Shown one piece after another: positions 6,374-14,965 of a DNA stretch of 64,000 nucleotides. The notes under the pieces were generated by a model. It saw nothing but the letters and a program-made list of their open reading frames with translations. It made no database searches and had not been told where the DNA came from. Source of the DNA: Caldilineaceae bacterium (lineage in GTDB: Bacteria > Chloroflexota > Anaerolineae > Caldilineales > Caldilineaceae); NCBI GenBank assembly GCA_018003515.1, contig JAGNDO010000018.1, forward strand, positions 24,093-88,092. Reading direction: 5' to 3'. Both the position numbers and the translations under genes were made by a program. How positions within the stretch are numbered: the stretch's first letter is position 1; every line of letters starts with the position of its first letter.

Positions 6374-9088
6374 ATGAACCCCAAACCCGCCTCTCCACTT
6401 ACCCGCATCGCCCTCCCCCTCCTGGGGACCGCGCTGATCCTGCTTCTGCTCCAAACCCTGGCCCCGCCCACCCTGGGGACCGTGTGGGCCGCCCTGCGCC
6501 CGGCCCCGGTCAGCCCGGCCCTGGCCCAAGCATTGGCCGCGGCCCCAGCGGGGGAAACGGTCTCCTTTTTGGTGGTGCTGGATGCCCAGATTGACCCCGT
6601 CGCTCTCCTGGCCGAGCAGGGGTTGACGAACGCCCCCCCCGCGGACCGGGGCGCTGCCCTCTACGCCGCCCTCACCGCCACGGCCCGGGCCGAACAGGCG
6701 GATCTGCGGACGTGGCTGGACAAGCGAAACATTCCCCACCAGGATTTCTACATTGTCAACATGATCGAAGTCCAGGGCGATGCGGCCCTGGCCGAGAGTC
6801 TGCGCCGCCGCCCGGAGGTGGCCCGATTGGCCGCCAACCCGACCATCCGCCAAGCCCAGCCCCAGCCGGAACCAACGCCTTTCGGCTTATTTGGCGACCA
6901 GATTGGCAGTGCCAACCTGCCCTGGGGACTCACCTTCACCCACGCCGACCAGGTGTGGGCCTTGGGCAACGAAGGTCAGGGCATCGTGATCGCCAGCCAG
7001 GACACGGGGGTGCAGTGGGATCACCCGGCCTTGATCGGCCACTATCGGGGCTGGGACGCGAACACGTCCACGGCGAGCCATGCGTACAATTGGCTGGACG
7101 CCTGGCCCAATGACCCCGACCGGCCCGCCAATTGCAGCCCGGATCCCCAGGTGCCCTGCGACGACTATGGCCACGGCACCCACACCGTGGGCACCTTGGT
7201 GGGCGAAGCCCCGGTTGACACAGGCGGCTATGACCGGGTGGGCATGGCTCCCCAAGCCCAGTGGATGGGCTGCCGCAACATGGACAACGGCAACGGCACC
7301 CCGGCCAGCTACACGGCCTGCTTTGAGTTCTTCCTGGCCCCCTATCCCCAAGGTGGCAACCCGGCCACGGAGGGCAACCCGGCCCTGGCCCCCAATATCA
7401 TCAACAACTCGTGGACCTGCCCGGCCTCCGAAGGCTGTGACGCCGATTCCCTGCGCCAGATCACGGCCATCATGCGGGCCGCGGGGCAGATGGTGGTGGC
7501 CGCGGCCGGCAACAGCGGATCAAGCTGCTCCAGCGTCTCCAGCCCCATCGCCATCTACGACGAAGTCTTCACCGTGGGCAACCACGCCAGCACCGGAACC
7601 ATCGCCGGTAGCAGCAGCCGGGGACCGGTCACCGCGGACGGCAGCGGACGCAGGAAGCCGGATATCGCCGCACCGGGAAGCGGCGTCTATTCTACCACGC
7701 CCACGGATAGCTATGGCACCAGCTCCGGCACCAGCATGGCCTCGCCCCATGTGGCCGGGGCCGTGGCCCTGCTCTGGTCCGCAGTCCCCAGCCTGATCGG
7801 CGACATCGAGCGCACAGAGCAGGTGCTGATCAAGTCGGCCACCCAAGTCATGGACGGCCAGTGCGACGGCGCGGCGGTCTCCCCCAACAACGTCTACGGT
7901 TACGGGCGGCTGGATGTCTACGCCGCCGTGATCCTGGCCTCTAATCTAGCCTCAAATCCGGCCACTCTTACAGTAACTGTACAGGATTGGACCGGCACGC
8001 CCGTGGACACAGCTATCGCCACGGCCACGGAACAGACCACAAACAAAGTCTACACCGCTACCACCGGGATCGACGGTGTGGCAACCATCGTCCTCGTTTA
8101 CAGTGGCAACTATACCGTTAGTGCCCAAAAAGAAAACATGGGCTTCCCGGCCACCACCATAGGAGTGGCCGAAGGCGTGTCGGTTGGCATCACAATCCAG
8201 GCCAACGTGCCGACGCCGACGCCGACACCCACCCCCACGCCTAGCATGACACCGACAGCGACACCAACATTCACGCCTACGATCTGCCCCCAGGCCACCG
8301 CCGAACCCCTGTGGGTGGACCCCGTGATCAGCCCCACAACACTACTTACCCAAACCCTGACGGTCTATTTGGGCAACGGTGAGGCCATTACTGTCACCAG
8401 TCTATCCGGGGTCTTTACCGCCACAGGCAGCTTTGGGGCCGGAGCCAACCCAGCCCGCATTAACGTTGATCTACTGGCCGACATAGTCCACGATCTCACG
8501 GTCAGCGGACGGGTGCGCCAGACTGGTCAAGGCGGCTGCGAATATGGCGGCTACACCCTTTCCACCACCCAAGACCGCAACGGGAATGCTTTACGCATTG
8601 AACAGCAGATACCAACGCCAACGCCCGCGCCGACCTCGACATCAACTCCAACGCCGACTGTCACGCCAACGCCGACTGTCACGCCAACAGCGACGCCCAC
8701 ACCCACGCCCACCATCTGCCCCCAAGCCACCCAGGAACCCCTGTGGGTGGACCCGGTGATCAGCCCCACCACCCTGCTCACCCAGACCCTGGCCGTCTAT
8801 TTGGGCAACGGCGAAGCCATCACCCTCACCAGCCCGTCCGGGGTCTTCACGGCCACGGGCAGCTTTGACGCCAGCGCCAACCCCGCCCGCATCACCGTGG
8901 ATCTGCTGCCCGACACGGTCCACGACCTCATGGTCAGCGGCCGGGTGCGCCAGACCACCACCGGCGGCTGCGACTTTGGCGGCTACACCCTTTCCACCAC
9001 CCAAGACCGCAACGGCGACCCCTTGCGCATCGAGCAACGGCTTCTGCGCATCTTCTTGCCCTTTCTTTTGAAGGAAAAGAACGAATGA
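6374..9088 (+). CDS. Secreted subtilisin-like serine protease (S8) with duplicated C-terminal module
   Basis: A 904-residue exported protease. Order: membrane/signal segment (residues 10-35), I9-like propeptide (about 50-155, ending FYIVNMIEVQG), S8 catalytic domain with D210 (SQDTGV), H267 (GHGTHTVG) and S454 (GTSMASPHVAG), a carboxypeptidase-regulatory-like β-domain (about 530-610), then two copies of a ~105-residue module. Each module starts at ICPQAT-EPLWVDPVIS, ends DRNG-LRIEQ, and is preceded by a Thr-Pro linker (positions 8210-8280 and 8610-8715). The final residues LRIFLPFLLKEKNE are hydrophobic then charged, possibly a sorting or retention signal. The stop overlaps the next protease start as ATGA, so the pair is co-translated. 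Confidence 0.93.
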   Translation: MNPKPASPLTRIALPLLGTALILLLLQTLAPPTLGTVWAALRPAPVSPALAQALAAAPAGETVSFLVVLDAQIDPVALLAEQGLTNAPPADRGAALYAALTATARAEQADLRTWLDKRNIPHQDFYIVNMIEVQGDAALAESLRRRPEVARLAANPTIRQAQPQPEPTPFGLFGDQIGSANLPWGLTFTHADQVWALGNEGQGIVIASQDTGVQWDHPALIGHYRGWDANTSTASHAYNWLDAWPNDPDRPANCSPDPQVPCDDYGHGTHTVGTLVGEAPVDTGGYDRVGMAPQAQWMGCRNMDNGNGTPASYTACFEFFLAPYPQGGNPATEGNPALAPNIINNSWTCPASEGCDADSLRQITAIMRAAGQMVVAAAGNSGSSCSSVSSPIAIYDEVFTVGNHASTGTIAGSSSRGPVTADGSGRRKPDIAAPGSGVYSTTPTDSYGTSSGTSMASPHVAGAVALLWSAVPSLIGDIERTEQVLIKSATQVMDGQCDGAAVSPNNVYGYGRLDVYAAVILASNLASNPATLTVTVQDWTGTPVDTAIATATEQTTNKVYTATTGIDGVATIVLVYSGNYTVSAQKENMGFPATTIGVAEGVSVGITIQANVPTPTPTPTPTPSMTPTATPTFTPTICPQATAEPLWVDPVISPTTLLTQTLTVYLGNGEAITVTSLSGVFTATGSFGAGANPARINVDLLADIVHDLTVSGRVRQTGQGGCEYGGYTLSTTQDRNGNALRIEQQIPTPTPAPTSTSTPTPTVTPTPTVTPTATPTPTPTICPQATQEPLWVDPVISPTTLLTQTLAVYLGNGEAITLTSPSGVFTATGSFDASANPARITVDLLPDTVHDLMVSGRVRQTTTGGCDFGGYTLSTTQDRNGDPLRIEQRLLRIFLPFLLKEKNE

Positions 9089-10986
9089 TCGGTACAAACA
9101 AACGAGACGATAAAAGAGGCCGGGCCGGGTGGGCAACCCGCTGGCCGGTGTGGACCTTCTTGGCCCTGTTGGCCCTCTTCGGTGTGGACGGCTCCACCGC
9201 CGCCGCCGATTTCCGCCCGGACGCCGGCGCGCCCGTGGCTCCCCACTTGGCCGCCCAATTGGCCGCCACGCCGGACGGCGAAACCGTTTCATTTCTGGTG
9301 GTCTTGAACGAGCAGGTGGACGCGGTTGACTTTGTGGACGGGGCGGAGATGTCTGCGGCTTCCCGCTCGGAGAAATCTGCCGCACTTTATACGGCTTTGA
9401 CCGCTACGGCCCGCACCAGCCAAGCCCCCCTACGCGCCTGGCTGGACCAGCATAAGATCGCCTATCACCCCTTCTACATCGTCAACATGATCGAAGTCCG
9501 CGCCACCCCTGCCCAGGCCGACCAGATCCGTCGTCTCCCCCACATCGACCGCCTGGCCCCCAATCCATCCATCCCCCAAAATCTCCCTGCTATCGAACCA
9601 ATCTCCCAATCTCCCAATCTCCCAATCTCCCAGACACCCCCCCAGAACAGCACCGCCCTAACCTATGGCCTATCCGCCATCGGTGCGGACAAGGTGTGGG
9701 CCTTGGGCATTCGGGGCCAGGGCGTGGTCGTGGCCAGCCAGGATACGGGGGTGGAGTGGACGCACCCGGCGATCCAAGCCCGCTATCGTGGCTGGGACGC
9801 GGACACGTCCACGGCCAGCCACGCCTACAACTGGTACGACGCCTTCCCCAACGACCCCAACCGGCCCACTTGGTGCGATCCAAACCCCCAAGTCCCCTGC
9901 GACGACCACGGCCACGGCACCCACACCGTGGGCACCCTGACCGGCACGGCTGCGGATGGGGCTGCTTTCGCCAACATCGGCGTGGCCCCAGACGCCGAGT
10001 GGATGGGCTGCCGCAACATGGACAATGGCATCGGCACCCCGGCCAGCTACACGGCCTGTTTCGAGTTTTTCCTGGCCCCCTATCCCCAAGGCGGCGACCC
10101 GGCCACCCAGGGCCGCCCGGATCTGGCCCCCCACATCATCAACAACTCGTGGAGTTGCCCATCCTACGAAGGCTGTGACGTGGACAGCCTGCGCCAGATT
10201 GTGGAGACCCTGCGGGCCGCCGGCCAATTGGTGGTCTCCTCCGCCGGGAATGAGGGAGCGTCCTGCGGGTCGGTGCAAAACCCGATTGCCATCTATGATG
10301 CCGCCTTCACCGTGGGGGCTGTGGGCCAAGGCGGCACCATCGCCGGGTTCAGCAGTCGAGGCCCTGTGGATCGGGATGGCAGCGGGCGGGCCAAGCCGGA
10401 CCTCTCGGCTCCGGGGGTGGCGGTCTATTCCAGCTATGTGGGGGACAGCTACGGCTATCTGAGCGGCACCAGCATGGCCTCGCCCCACGTGGCCGGGGCC
10501 GCCGCCCTGCTCTGGTCTGCCGCCCCAGATCTGCTCGGACAGATCGACCTGACCGAACAGATCCTGCTCAAAAGTGCCGAACCCGTGTTGAACGACCAAT
10601 GTGACCCCGTGGCCGTCTCCCCCAATAACGTCTACGGCTACGGGCGGCTGGACATCTACGCCGCCGTCCTCATGGCCACCCACCCGGCCACGGTCACCAT
10701 CACCTACGCCGGGACCGACGGCCAGCTCATCCCGGACACAGCGATGATCCTCACCGATCAGCGCACGGGCTACACCCGCACGATCACCACCGGGCCGGAC
10801 GGCCAAGCCACCCTCTTCCCCATGCTTGCCGGGGAGTACACCGTGGCCCTGGCTCACCCCACCCTCTGGGAAGCCACCGTCGTGGCCCCATTCACCATCC
10901 AGGGCGGCGAAAGCACCGATGTGACGCTAAACCGACCATTTTCTATCTTGATCATGCCGATCTATCGAGTAATGCGTATCGAGTAA
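9085..10986 (+). CDS. Secreted subtilisin-like serine protease (S8), paralogue of the upstream gene
   Basis: A 633-residue paralogue of the preceding protease, clearly from tandem duplication. Signal/membrane segment at residues 15-32, I9-like propeptide, then catalytic D220, H277 and S463 in the usual motifs, followed by one carboxypeptidase-regulatory-like domain. It lacks the Thr-Pro linkers and the two C-terminal modules of its neighbour. Between propeptide and catalytic domain (9600-9645) a 7-bp repeat (CTCCCAA) is inserted in frame, encoding repeated PNLPISQ-like residues. The last seven or eight residues and the TAA stop lie inside a perfect 68-bp palindrome, so the native C-terminus was probably replaced. 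Confidence 0.93.
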   Translation: MIGTNKRDDKRGRAGWATRWPVWTFLALLALFGVDGSTAAADFRPDAGAPVAPHLAAQLAATPDGETVSFLVVLNEQVDAVDFVDGAEMSAASRSEKSAALYTALTATARTSQAPLRAWLDQHKIAYHPFYIVNMIEVRATPAQADQIRRLPHIDRLAPNPSIPQNLPAIEPISQSPNLPISQTPPQNSTALTYGLSAIGADKVWALGIRGQGVVVASQDTGVEWTHPAIQARYRGWDADTSTASHAYNWYDAFPNDPNRPTWCDPNPQVPCDDHGHGTHTVGTLTGTAADGAAFANIGVAPDAEWMGCRNMDNGIGTPASYTACFEFFLAPYPQGGDPATQGRPDLAPHIINNSWSCPSYEGCDVDSLRQIVETLRAAGQLVVSSAGNEGASCGSVQNPIAIYDAAFTVGAVGQGGTIAGFSSRGPVDRDGSGRAKPDLSAPGVAVYSSYVGDSYGYLSGTSMASPHVAGAAALLWSAAPDLLGQIDLTEQILLKSAEPVLNDQCDPVAVSPNNVYGYGRLDIYAAVLMATHPATVTITYAGTDGQLIPDTAMILTDQRTGYTRTITTGPDGQATLFPMLAGEYTVALAHPTLWEATVVAPFTIQGGESTDVTLNRPFSILIMPIYRVMRIE

Positions 10987-11031
10987 TGAACGTGGTCGAC
11001 CACGTTCATTACTCGATACGCATTACTCGAT
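10964..11031. repeat. Perfect 68-bp palindrome (ATCGAGTAATGCGT family)
   Basis: Two perfect 34-base arms meet at GTCGAC. The arms are built from repeated ATCGAGTAATG units. Related copies lie at 29806-29873 and 55794-55842. This copy contains the stop codon of the second S8 protease and may act as its terminator. Confidence 0.9.
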
Positions 11032-11067
11032 ATTCGCTATTCACCTCACCAAAATGGAGAAAAACCA

Positions 11068-12084
11068 ATGAAGATCGATGTTTCCCTGTGGGTCGATGAT
11101 ATGCACAAAATTGCCGGCGCGGCCAAGGCGGCGGATGAGTTGGGCTTTGGCGCGTTGTGGACCAGTGACACGGCCCACAATCCCCACTTCCCCCTGGTCC
11201 TGGCCGCGGAGCATTCCAAGCGCATCCAACTGGGCACGGCCATTGTGGTGGCCTTCGCCCGCAGCCCTATGGATGTGGCCTATCAGGCCTGGGATCTGGC
11301 CCGGTATAGCCAGGGCCGCTATCTCTTGGGGCTGGGTACCCAGGTCAAGGGCCACATTGAGCGGCGCTTTGGCATGGAGTGGCGCACCCCTGCCGCCGAC
11401 CACATGCGGGACTACATTGCCGCGCTGCGGGCCATCTGGCACAGTTGGCAGAGCGGCGAGCGGCTCAACCATCGGGGCGACTTTTACAAACTCACCCTCA
11501 TGAGCCCCTTCTTTGATCCCGGCCCCAACGAGTTCCCCACGATTCCGATTTACACCGCCGGGGTCAACGAGCAGATGTGCCGCCTGGCCGGCGAGGTCAG
11601 CGACGGCTTCCACGCCCATCCCTTCCACACCCGCCGCTACCTGACCGACGTGGTCCTGCCTGCCATCGATGCCGGGGCCGCCTCCGCCGGACGCAGCCGG
11701 GCCGATGTGGACATCAGCAGCGCCATCTTCGTGGTGGCCGGGGACAACAGCAAAGAGATCAACGCCGGGCTGATGCAGGTGGGCCAGCAAGCCGCCTTCT
11801 ACGCCAGCACCCCCACTTACGCGCCGGTCATGGACCTGCACGGCTGGGGCGGCATCCGGGAAGAGCTGAGCTCCCTGGCCGCCCGCAAGCGCTGGGATCT
11901 GATCCCCAGCCTGGTCACCGAGGAAATGGTCAACGAATTCGCCATCGTCAGCTCGTGGGATGATTTGCCCGAGCGGATCCATGAGAAATACGACGGCATT
12001 TTGGACCGGGTGACGTTGTATATTCCCTTTGACCCGTCGCAAAATGTGGAGCGGTGGGCGAAGATTTGTGGGGCGTTTGGGTAA
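11068..12084 (+). CDS. LLM-class (luciferase-like) flavin/F420-dependent oxidoreductase
   Basis: A 338-residue TIM-barrel oxidoreductase of the bacterial luciferase superfamily, close in length and pattern to the TIGR03617-type F420-dependent group. Seen: N-terminal ADELGFGALWTSDTAHNPHF, TAIVVAFARSPMDVAYQAWDLARYSQGRYLLGLGTQVKGHI near residues 58-92, the IPIYTAGVNEQMCRLAGEVSDGFH block (about 160-185) and a DRVTLYIPF C-terminal strand. It would catalyse hydride transfer using F420H2 or FMNH2; the substrate is unknown. A purine-rich stretch lies before the ATG. Its TAA stop is contributed by the first bases of the downstream 134-bp repeat array. Confidence 0.88.
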   Translation: MKIDVSLWVDDMHKIAGAAKAADELGFGALWTSDTAHNPHFPLVLAAEHSKRIQLGTAIVVAFARSPMDVAYQAWDLARYSQGRYLLGLGTQVKGHIERRFGMEWRTPAADHMRDYIAALRAIWHSWQSGERLNHRGDFYKLTLMSPFFDPGPNEFPTIPIYTAGVNEQMCRLAGEVSDGFHAHPFHTRRYLTDVVLPAIDAGAASAGRSRADVDISSAIFVVAGDNSKEINAGLMQVGQQAAFYASTPTYAPVMDLHGWGGIREELSSLAARKRWDLIPSLVTEEMVNEFAIVSSWDDLPERIHEKYDGILDRVTLYIPFDPSQNVERWAKICGAFG

Positions 12085-12482
12085 CCCCCTCCTAACCTCC
12101 CCCAGGTTGGGGGAGGGACAGTTTTGACGTAGACGGAATCTCATCAACGCACAAATATCCGCACTTCCAACCACGGCCCCCTCCCCAATCTGGGGAGGGC
12201 TGGGGTGGGGTAAAGTAACCCCCTCCTAACCTCCCCCAGGTTGGGGGAGGGACAGTCCAACCGTAGACGGAGTGCCATCGTCGCACGAATATCCGCACTT
12301 CCAACCACTGCTCCCTCCCCAATCTGGGGAGGGCTGGGGTGGGGTAAAGCAACCCCCTCCTAACCTCCCCCAGGTTGGGGAAGGGACAGTTTTGACGTAG
12401 ACGGAATCTCATCAACGCACAAATATCCGCATCTCCAACCACGGCCCCCTCCCCAATCTGGGGAGGGCTGGGGTGGGGTAAA
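12083..12482. repeat. Three tandem 134-bp C-rich palindromic repeats (left half of array)
   Basis: Units begin near 12083, 12217 and 12351 with exact 134-bp spacing. Each unit has a left hairpin (CTCCCCCA with TGGGGGAG), a ~45-bp centre containing GACGTAGACGG and ATATCCGCA, and a right hairpin (CCCTCCCCA with TGGGGAGGG). The right part is an imperfect inverted copy of the left, so a unit is a REP-doublet-like structure. Unit 1 supplies the stop of the LLM gene. Confidence 0.95.
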
Positions 12483-12497
12483 GCGCCCAAAACCATC

Positions 12498-12878
12498 ATG
12501 CTCAAACGCACTGACTGGCAACCACCGCCGGATCTCTGGCGCAGACTCAAACCACTCGCTCGCCAAATGCGTAGCGAACCGACCGCGGCTGAACAGAAAC
12601 TCTGGCAGCGTCTTCGCAAACAACAGATTCATGGCACCAAATTTCGTCGGCAGATGGCAATCGAGCGGTTTATCGTCGACTTTTGCAGCCCTCAAGCCAG
12701 ACTAATCATCGAAGTCGATGGCCCAATCCACGATTATCAGGTGGACCAAGATGCGATCCGTCAAGAATATTTGGAGGGGCTTGGTTTTCGGGTCATCCGT
12801 TTCACCAATTTACAAGTCTTGAACGAGATTGAGGCTGTTGTGGATGTGATTGCCAAGGTACTTAACACCCCCTCCTAA
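12498..12878 (+). CDS. DUF559 / Vsr-like endonuclease inside the repeat array
   Basis: A 126-residue protein of the DUF559 group, which shares the PD-(D/E)XK fold with very-short-patch-repair nucleases. Seen: LRKQQIHGTKFRRQ (about 39-52), then the catalytic set D61 (FIVDFC), E72 and D74 (IIEVDG), H79, and the closing FRVIRFTNLQV helix-strand. The gene occupies exactly the gap between units 3 and 4 of a six-unit repeat array; its start lies 16 bases after unit 3 and its TAA stop is inside unit 4. Strand-specific DNA nicking is plausible for the family, and the context suggests a role in moving or maintaining the repeats (inference). Confidence 0.9.
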   Translation: MLKRTDWQPPPDLWRRLKPLARQMRSEPTAAEQKLWQRLRKQQIHGTKFRRQMAIERFIVDFCSPQARLIIEVDGPIHDYQVDQDAIRQEYLEGLGFRVIRFTNLQVLNEIEAVVDVIAKVLNTPS

Positions 12879-13265
12879 CCTCCCCCAGGTTGGGGGAGGG
12901 ACAGTCCAGACGTAGACAGAGTACCATCGACGCACAAATATCCGCACCTCCAACCACTGCCCCCTCCCCAATCTGGGGAGGGCTGGGGTGGGGTAAAGCA
13001 ACCCCCTCCTAACCTCCCCCAGGTTGGGGGAGGGACAGTCCAGACGTAGACGGAGTGCCATCAACGCGCAAATATCCGCACTTCCAACCACTGCCCCCTC
13101 CCCAATCTGGGGAGGGCTGGGGTGGGGTAAAAGCACCCCCTCCTAACCTCCCCCAGGTTGGGGGAGGGACAGTCCAGACGTAGACGGAGTGCCATCAGCA
13201 CACAAATATCCGCACCTCCAACCACTGCCCCCTCCCCAATCTGGGGAGGGCTGGGGTGGGGTAAA
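12867..13265. repeat. Three tandem 134-bp C-rich palindromic repeats (right half of array)
   Basis: Units begin near 12867, 13001 and 13135, again at 134-bp spacing, and end just before the lipase-like gene. They differ from the left half mainly in the centre (TCCAGACGTAGAC instead of TTTTGACGTAGAC), and are more alike among themselves than to units 1 and 3. Confidence 0.95.
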
Positions 13266-13282
13266 ACTCAGAAAGCAACCCT

Positions 13283-14203
13283 ATGAAATATCTCCGTTGG
13301 ACCGGCCTCGCCCTCTTGGCCGCCGCCATTGCCTTTATCGCCGTCAACTGGGGCGAGATCACCTTCGCCTGGGATCTGTACAAGGTTAAGCGCGTCTCGG
13401 ACGCGTTCTATGCCGACTATCCCCTCTTAGTCAAGGACATCGCCTTCACGGACAAGTCCGATGTGCGGCTTGACCTGTACCGTCCCGACGACCAAGGCGG
13501 CCATCCAGTCTTCCTCTTCGTCCACGGCGGCGGATGGGACAAGTATGACAAGTTGCTCCATGCGCCCGTGGCCCAAAAGCTGATGCCCGAGGGGATGGTG
13601 GTGCTGATCATGGACTACACCCTCTACCCCAACGCCACCTATCGCCAGCAGACCGCCGAGGTAGCCGACGCCATCGCCTGGACGATTGAGAACGTGGCCC
13701 AATATGGCGGCGACCCCGCCCGCATCACAGTGGGCGGCCACTCTGCCGGGGGACACTTGGCCATGCTGGCCGCGTATGATCCCCAGTGGCTGGCTGCCAC
13801 GGGCCACAAGCTGGACGAGATCTGCGGGCTGATCGGCATCGCCGGGGTCTACGATGCCGACGCCCAGATGGTCTTCGAGCGCTCAACCGGCGGCACGGCC
13901 CCCATCATGACCGCGGTGATGGAGGGGGAGCCCAACTTCGCCACGGCCTCGCCCATCACTTATGTGGCCCAACATGGCGCGGACTCGCCCCCGGTCCGCC
14001 TGATCCACGGCAGCGCGGACGACACGGTCCCCCTGAGCGAATCCGACGAGTTTTTGGCCGCGCTGAAAGCCGCCGGCATCTCCAGCGAACTGCTGGTCTA
14101 CGAAGGCGCAGGGCATACAGGGCTGCTGTTGGACGCCATGGTTGAAAACCCATCCCGGCTGGTGCAGGATCTGTCCGGGTTTGTAAATGGGTGTGGGCAA
14201 TAA
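13283..14203 (+). CDS. Alpha/beta hydrolase, membrane-anchored carboxylesterase/lipase-like
   Basis: A 306-residue esterase of the hormone-sensitive-lipase/BD-FAE type. An N-terminal hydrophobic helix (residues 5-22) should anchor or export it. Oxyanion loop HGGGW at 81-85; nucleophile S154 in GGHSAGGH; acid D246 or D247 in GSADDTVPL; catalytic H278 in GAGHTG. It would hydrolyse acyl esters or formyl-kynurenine-like substrates on the outer face of the membrane. It begins 18 bases after the repeat array and has no close operon partner. Confidence 0.88.
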   Translation: MKYLRWTGLALLAAAIAFIAVNWGEITFAWDLYKVKRVSDAFYADYPLLVKDIAFTDKSDVRLDLYRPDDQGGHPVFLFVHGGGWDKYDKLLHAPVAQKLMPEGMVVLIMDYTLYPNATYRQQTAEVADAIAWTIENVAQYGGDPARITVGGHSAGGHLAMLAAYDPQWLAATGHKLDEICGLIGIAGVYDADAQMVFERSTGGTAPIMTAVMEGEPNFATASPITYVAQHGADSPPVRLIHGSADDTVPLSESDEFLAALKAAGISSELLVYEGAGHTGLLLDAMVENPSRLVQDLSGFVNGCGQ

Positions 14204-14210
14204 TCCGACA

Positions 14211-14239
14211 TGGAAAAGTTGTTGAGGATCGGCTATAAT
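14211..14239 (+). promoter_or_regulatory. Promoter of the PIN toxin-antitoxin pair
   Basis: TGGAAA (14211-14216), 17-base spacer, perfect TATAAT (14234-14239). The start should fall near 14246, 40 bases before the antitoxin gene. Confidence 0.65.
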
Positions 14240-14285
14240 GGCAGATGTGTGGCCATAAGTGTGCGGTTTTCCAACGGAGGACATC

Positions 14286-14564
14286 ATGATTCAAACATAT
14301 CGAGCACTACTACAAGGCAATCGATTGGAATGGCTTGAAGAGATCCCCAAATCGATGGCCGATAAAACATCCTTCCCCGTGCAAGTGACCATCGATACCC
14401 AAGACAGGGATGAAACCAAGGCAGAGGACGAAAGGGAACGGCAGAAGAGAGTGCTGTTGCTCCTTGAGCTGCTTTCCCAAACAGGGGCGTTTAGCGATAT
14501 TCAGGACGCCTCGGCTTGGCAGCGAGAAATTCGTCTCGACCGACCCCTTCCTAACCGTAGTTAA
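14286..14564 (+). CDS. Putative antitoxin of a PIN-domain toxin system
   Basis: A 92-residue acidic protein: MIQTYRALLQGNRLEWLEEIP, a stretch matching small antitoxins that precede PIN toxins in cyanobacteria and Chloroflexota, then a strongly charged linker and a helical C-terminus. The start at 14286 has GGAGG six bases upstream and is preferred to one 27 bases earlier. Only 14 bases separate it from the PIN gene, and one promoter serves both. DNA binding is expected from family behaviour, but no helix-turn-helix is obvious. Confidence 0.75.
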   Translation: MIQTYRALLQGNRLEWLEEIPKSMADKTSFPVQVTIDTQDRDETKAEDERERQKRVLLLLELLSQTGAFSDIQDASAWQREIRLDRPLPNRS

Positions 14565-14578
14565 GCAAGGAGGCCCCC

Positions 14579-14956
14579 ATGCTTGTTGATAGCAATATCA
14601 TCATCTACGCCGCACAACCGGAATACAAAAGACTGCGCCGTTTTATCGCAGAGCAGATCACCCATGTCTCGGCTGTCACCTATGTCGAGGTGTTAGGTTA
14701 TCATCGATTAACTGCGACACAACGAACCACCTATCAGGGTTTATTCCAATCCTTGTATGTTCTGCCAATCTCCTCAGATATTGTAGACCAAGCCATAATC
14801 CTACGACAACAGCGCAAGCTAGGTTTGGGTGATGCGCTGATCGCCGCCACGGCATTGGTTCATAAATTAGCGGTTGTTACTCGAAACGTGTCGGACTTTC
14901 GCTGGATTGAAGGGATATCCGTGTTAGATCCTTTCGATGCACTTGGCCTTGAATGA
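14579..14956 (+). CDS. VapC-like PIN-domain ribonuclease toxin
   Basis: A 125-residue PIN-domain protein. The acidic metal-binding residues are all visible: D4 (LVDSNIIIY), E37 (TYVEVLG), D85 (LGLGDALIAATA) and D106 (NVSDFRWI). Such proteins cut tRNA or rRNA when freed from the antitoxin encoded just upstream. A strong AGGAGG-like site (GCAAGGAGGCC) precedes the ATG. A hairpin with a T run 26 bases after the stop probably terminates the two-gene transcript. Confidence 0.9.
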   Translation: MLVDSNIIIYAAQPEYKRLRRFIAEQITHVSAVTYVEVLGYHRLTATQRTTYQGLFQSLYVLPISSDIVDQAIILRQQRKLGLGDALIAATALVHKLAVVTRNVSDFRWIEGISVLDPFDALGLE

Positions 14957-14965
14957 AACACTCCT

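Noticed and set aside
12360..12695. Minus-strand frames with repeated PPQPSPDWGGG-type peptides across the array
   Set aside because: They are reading of the C-rich repeat and antisense to the DUF559 gene.
12083..13265. CRISPR array interpretation of the 134-bp repeats
   Set aside because: The whole unit including its centre is repeated, there are no unique spacers, and no cas genes are present.
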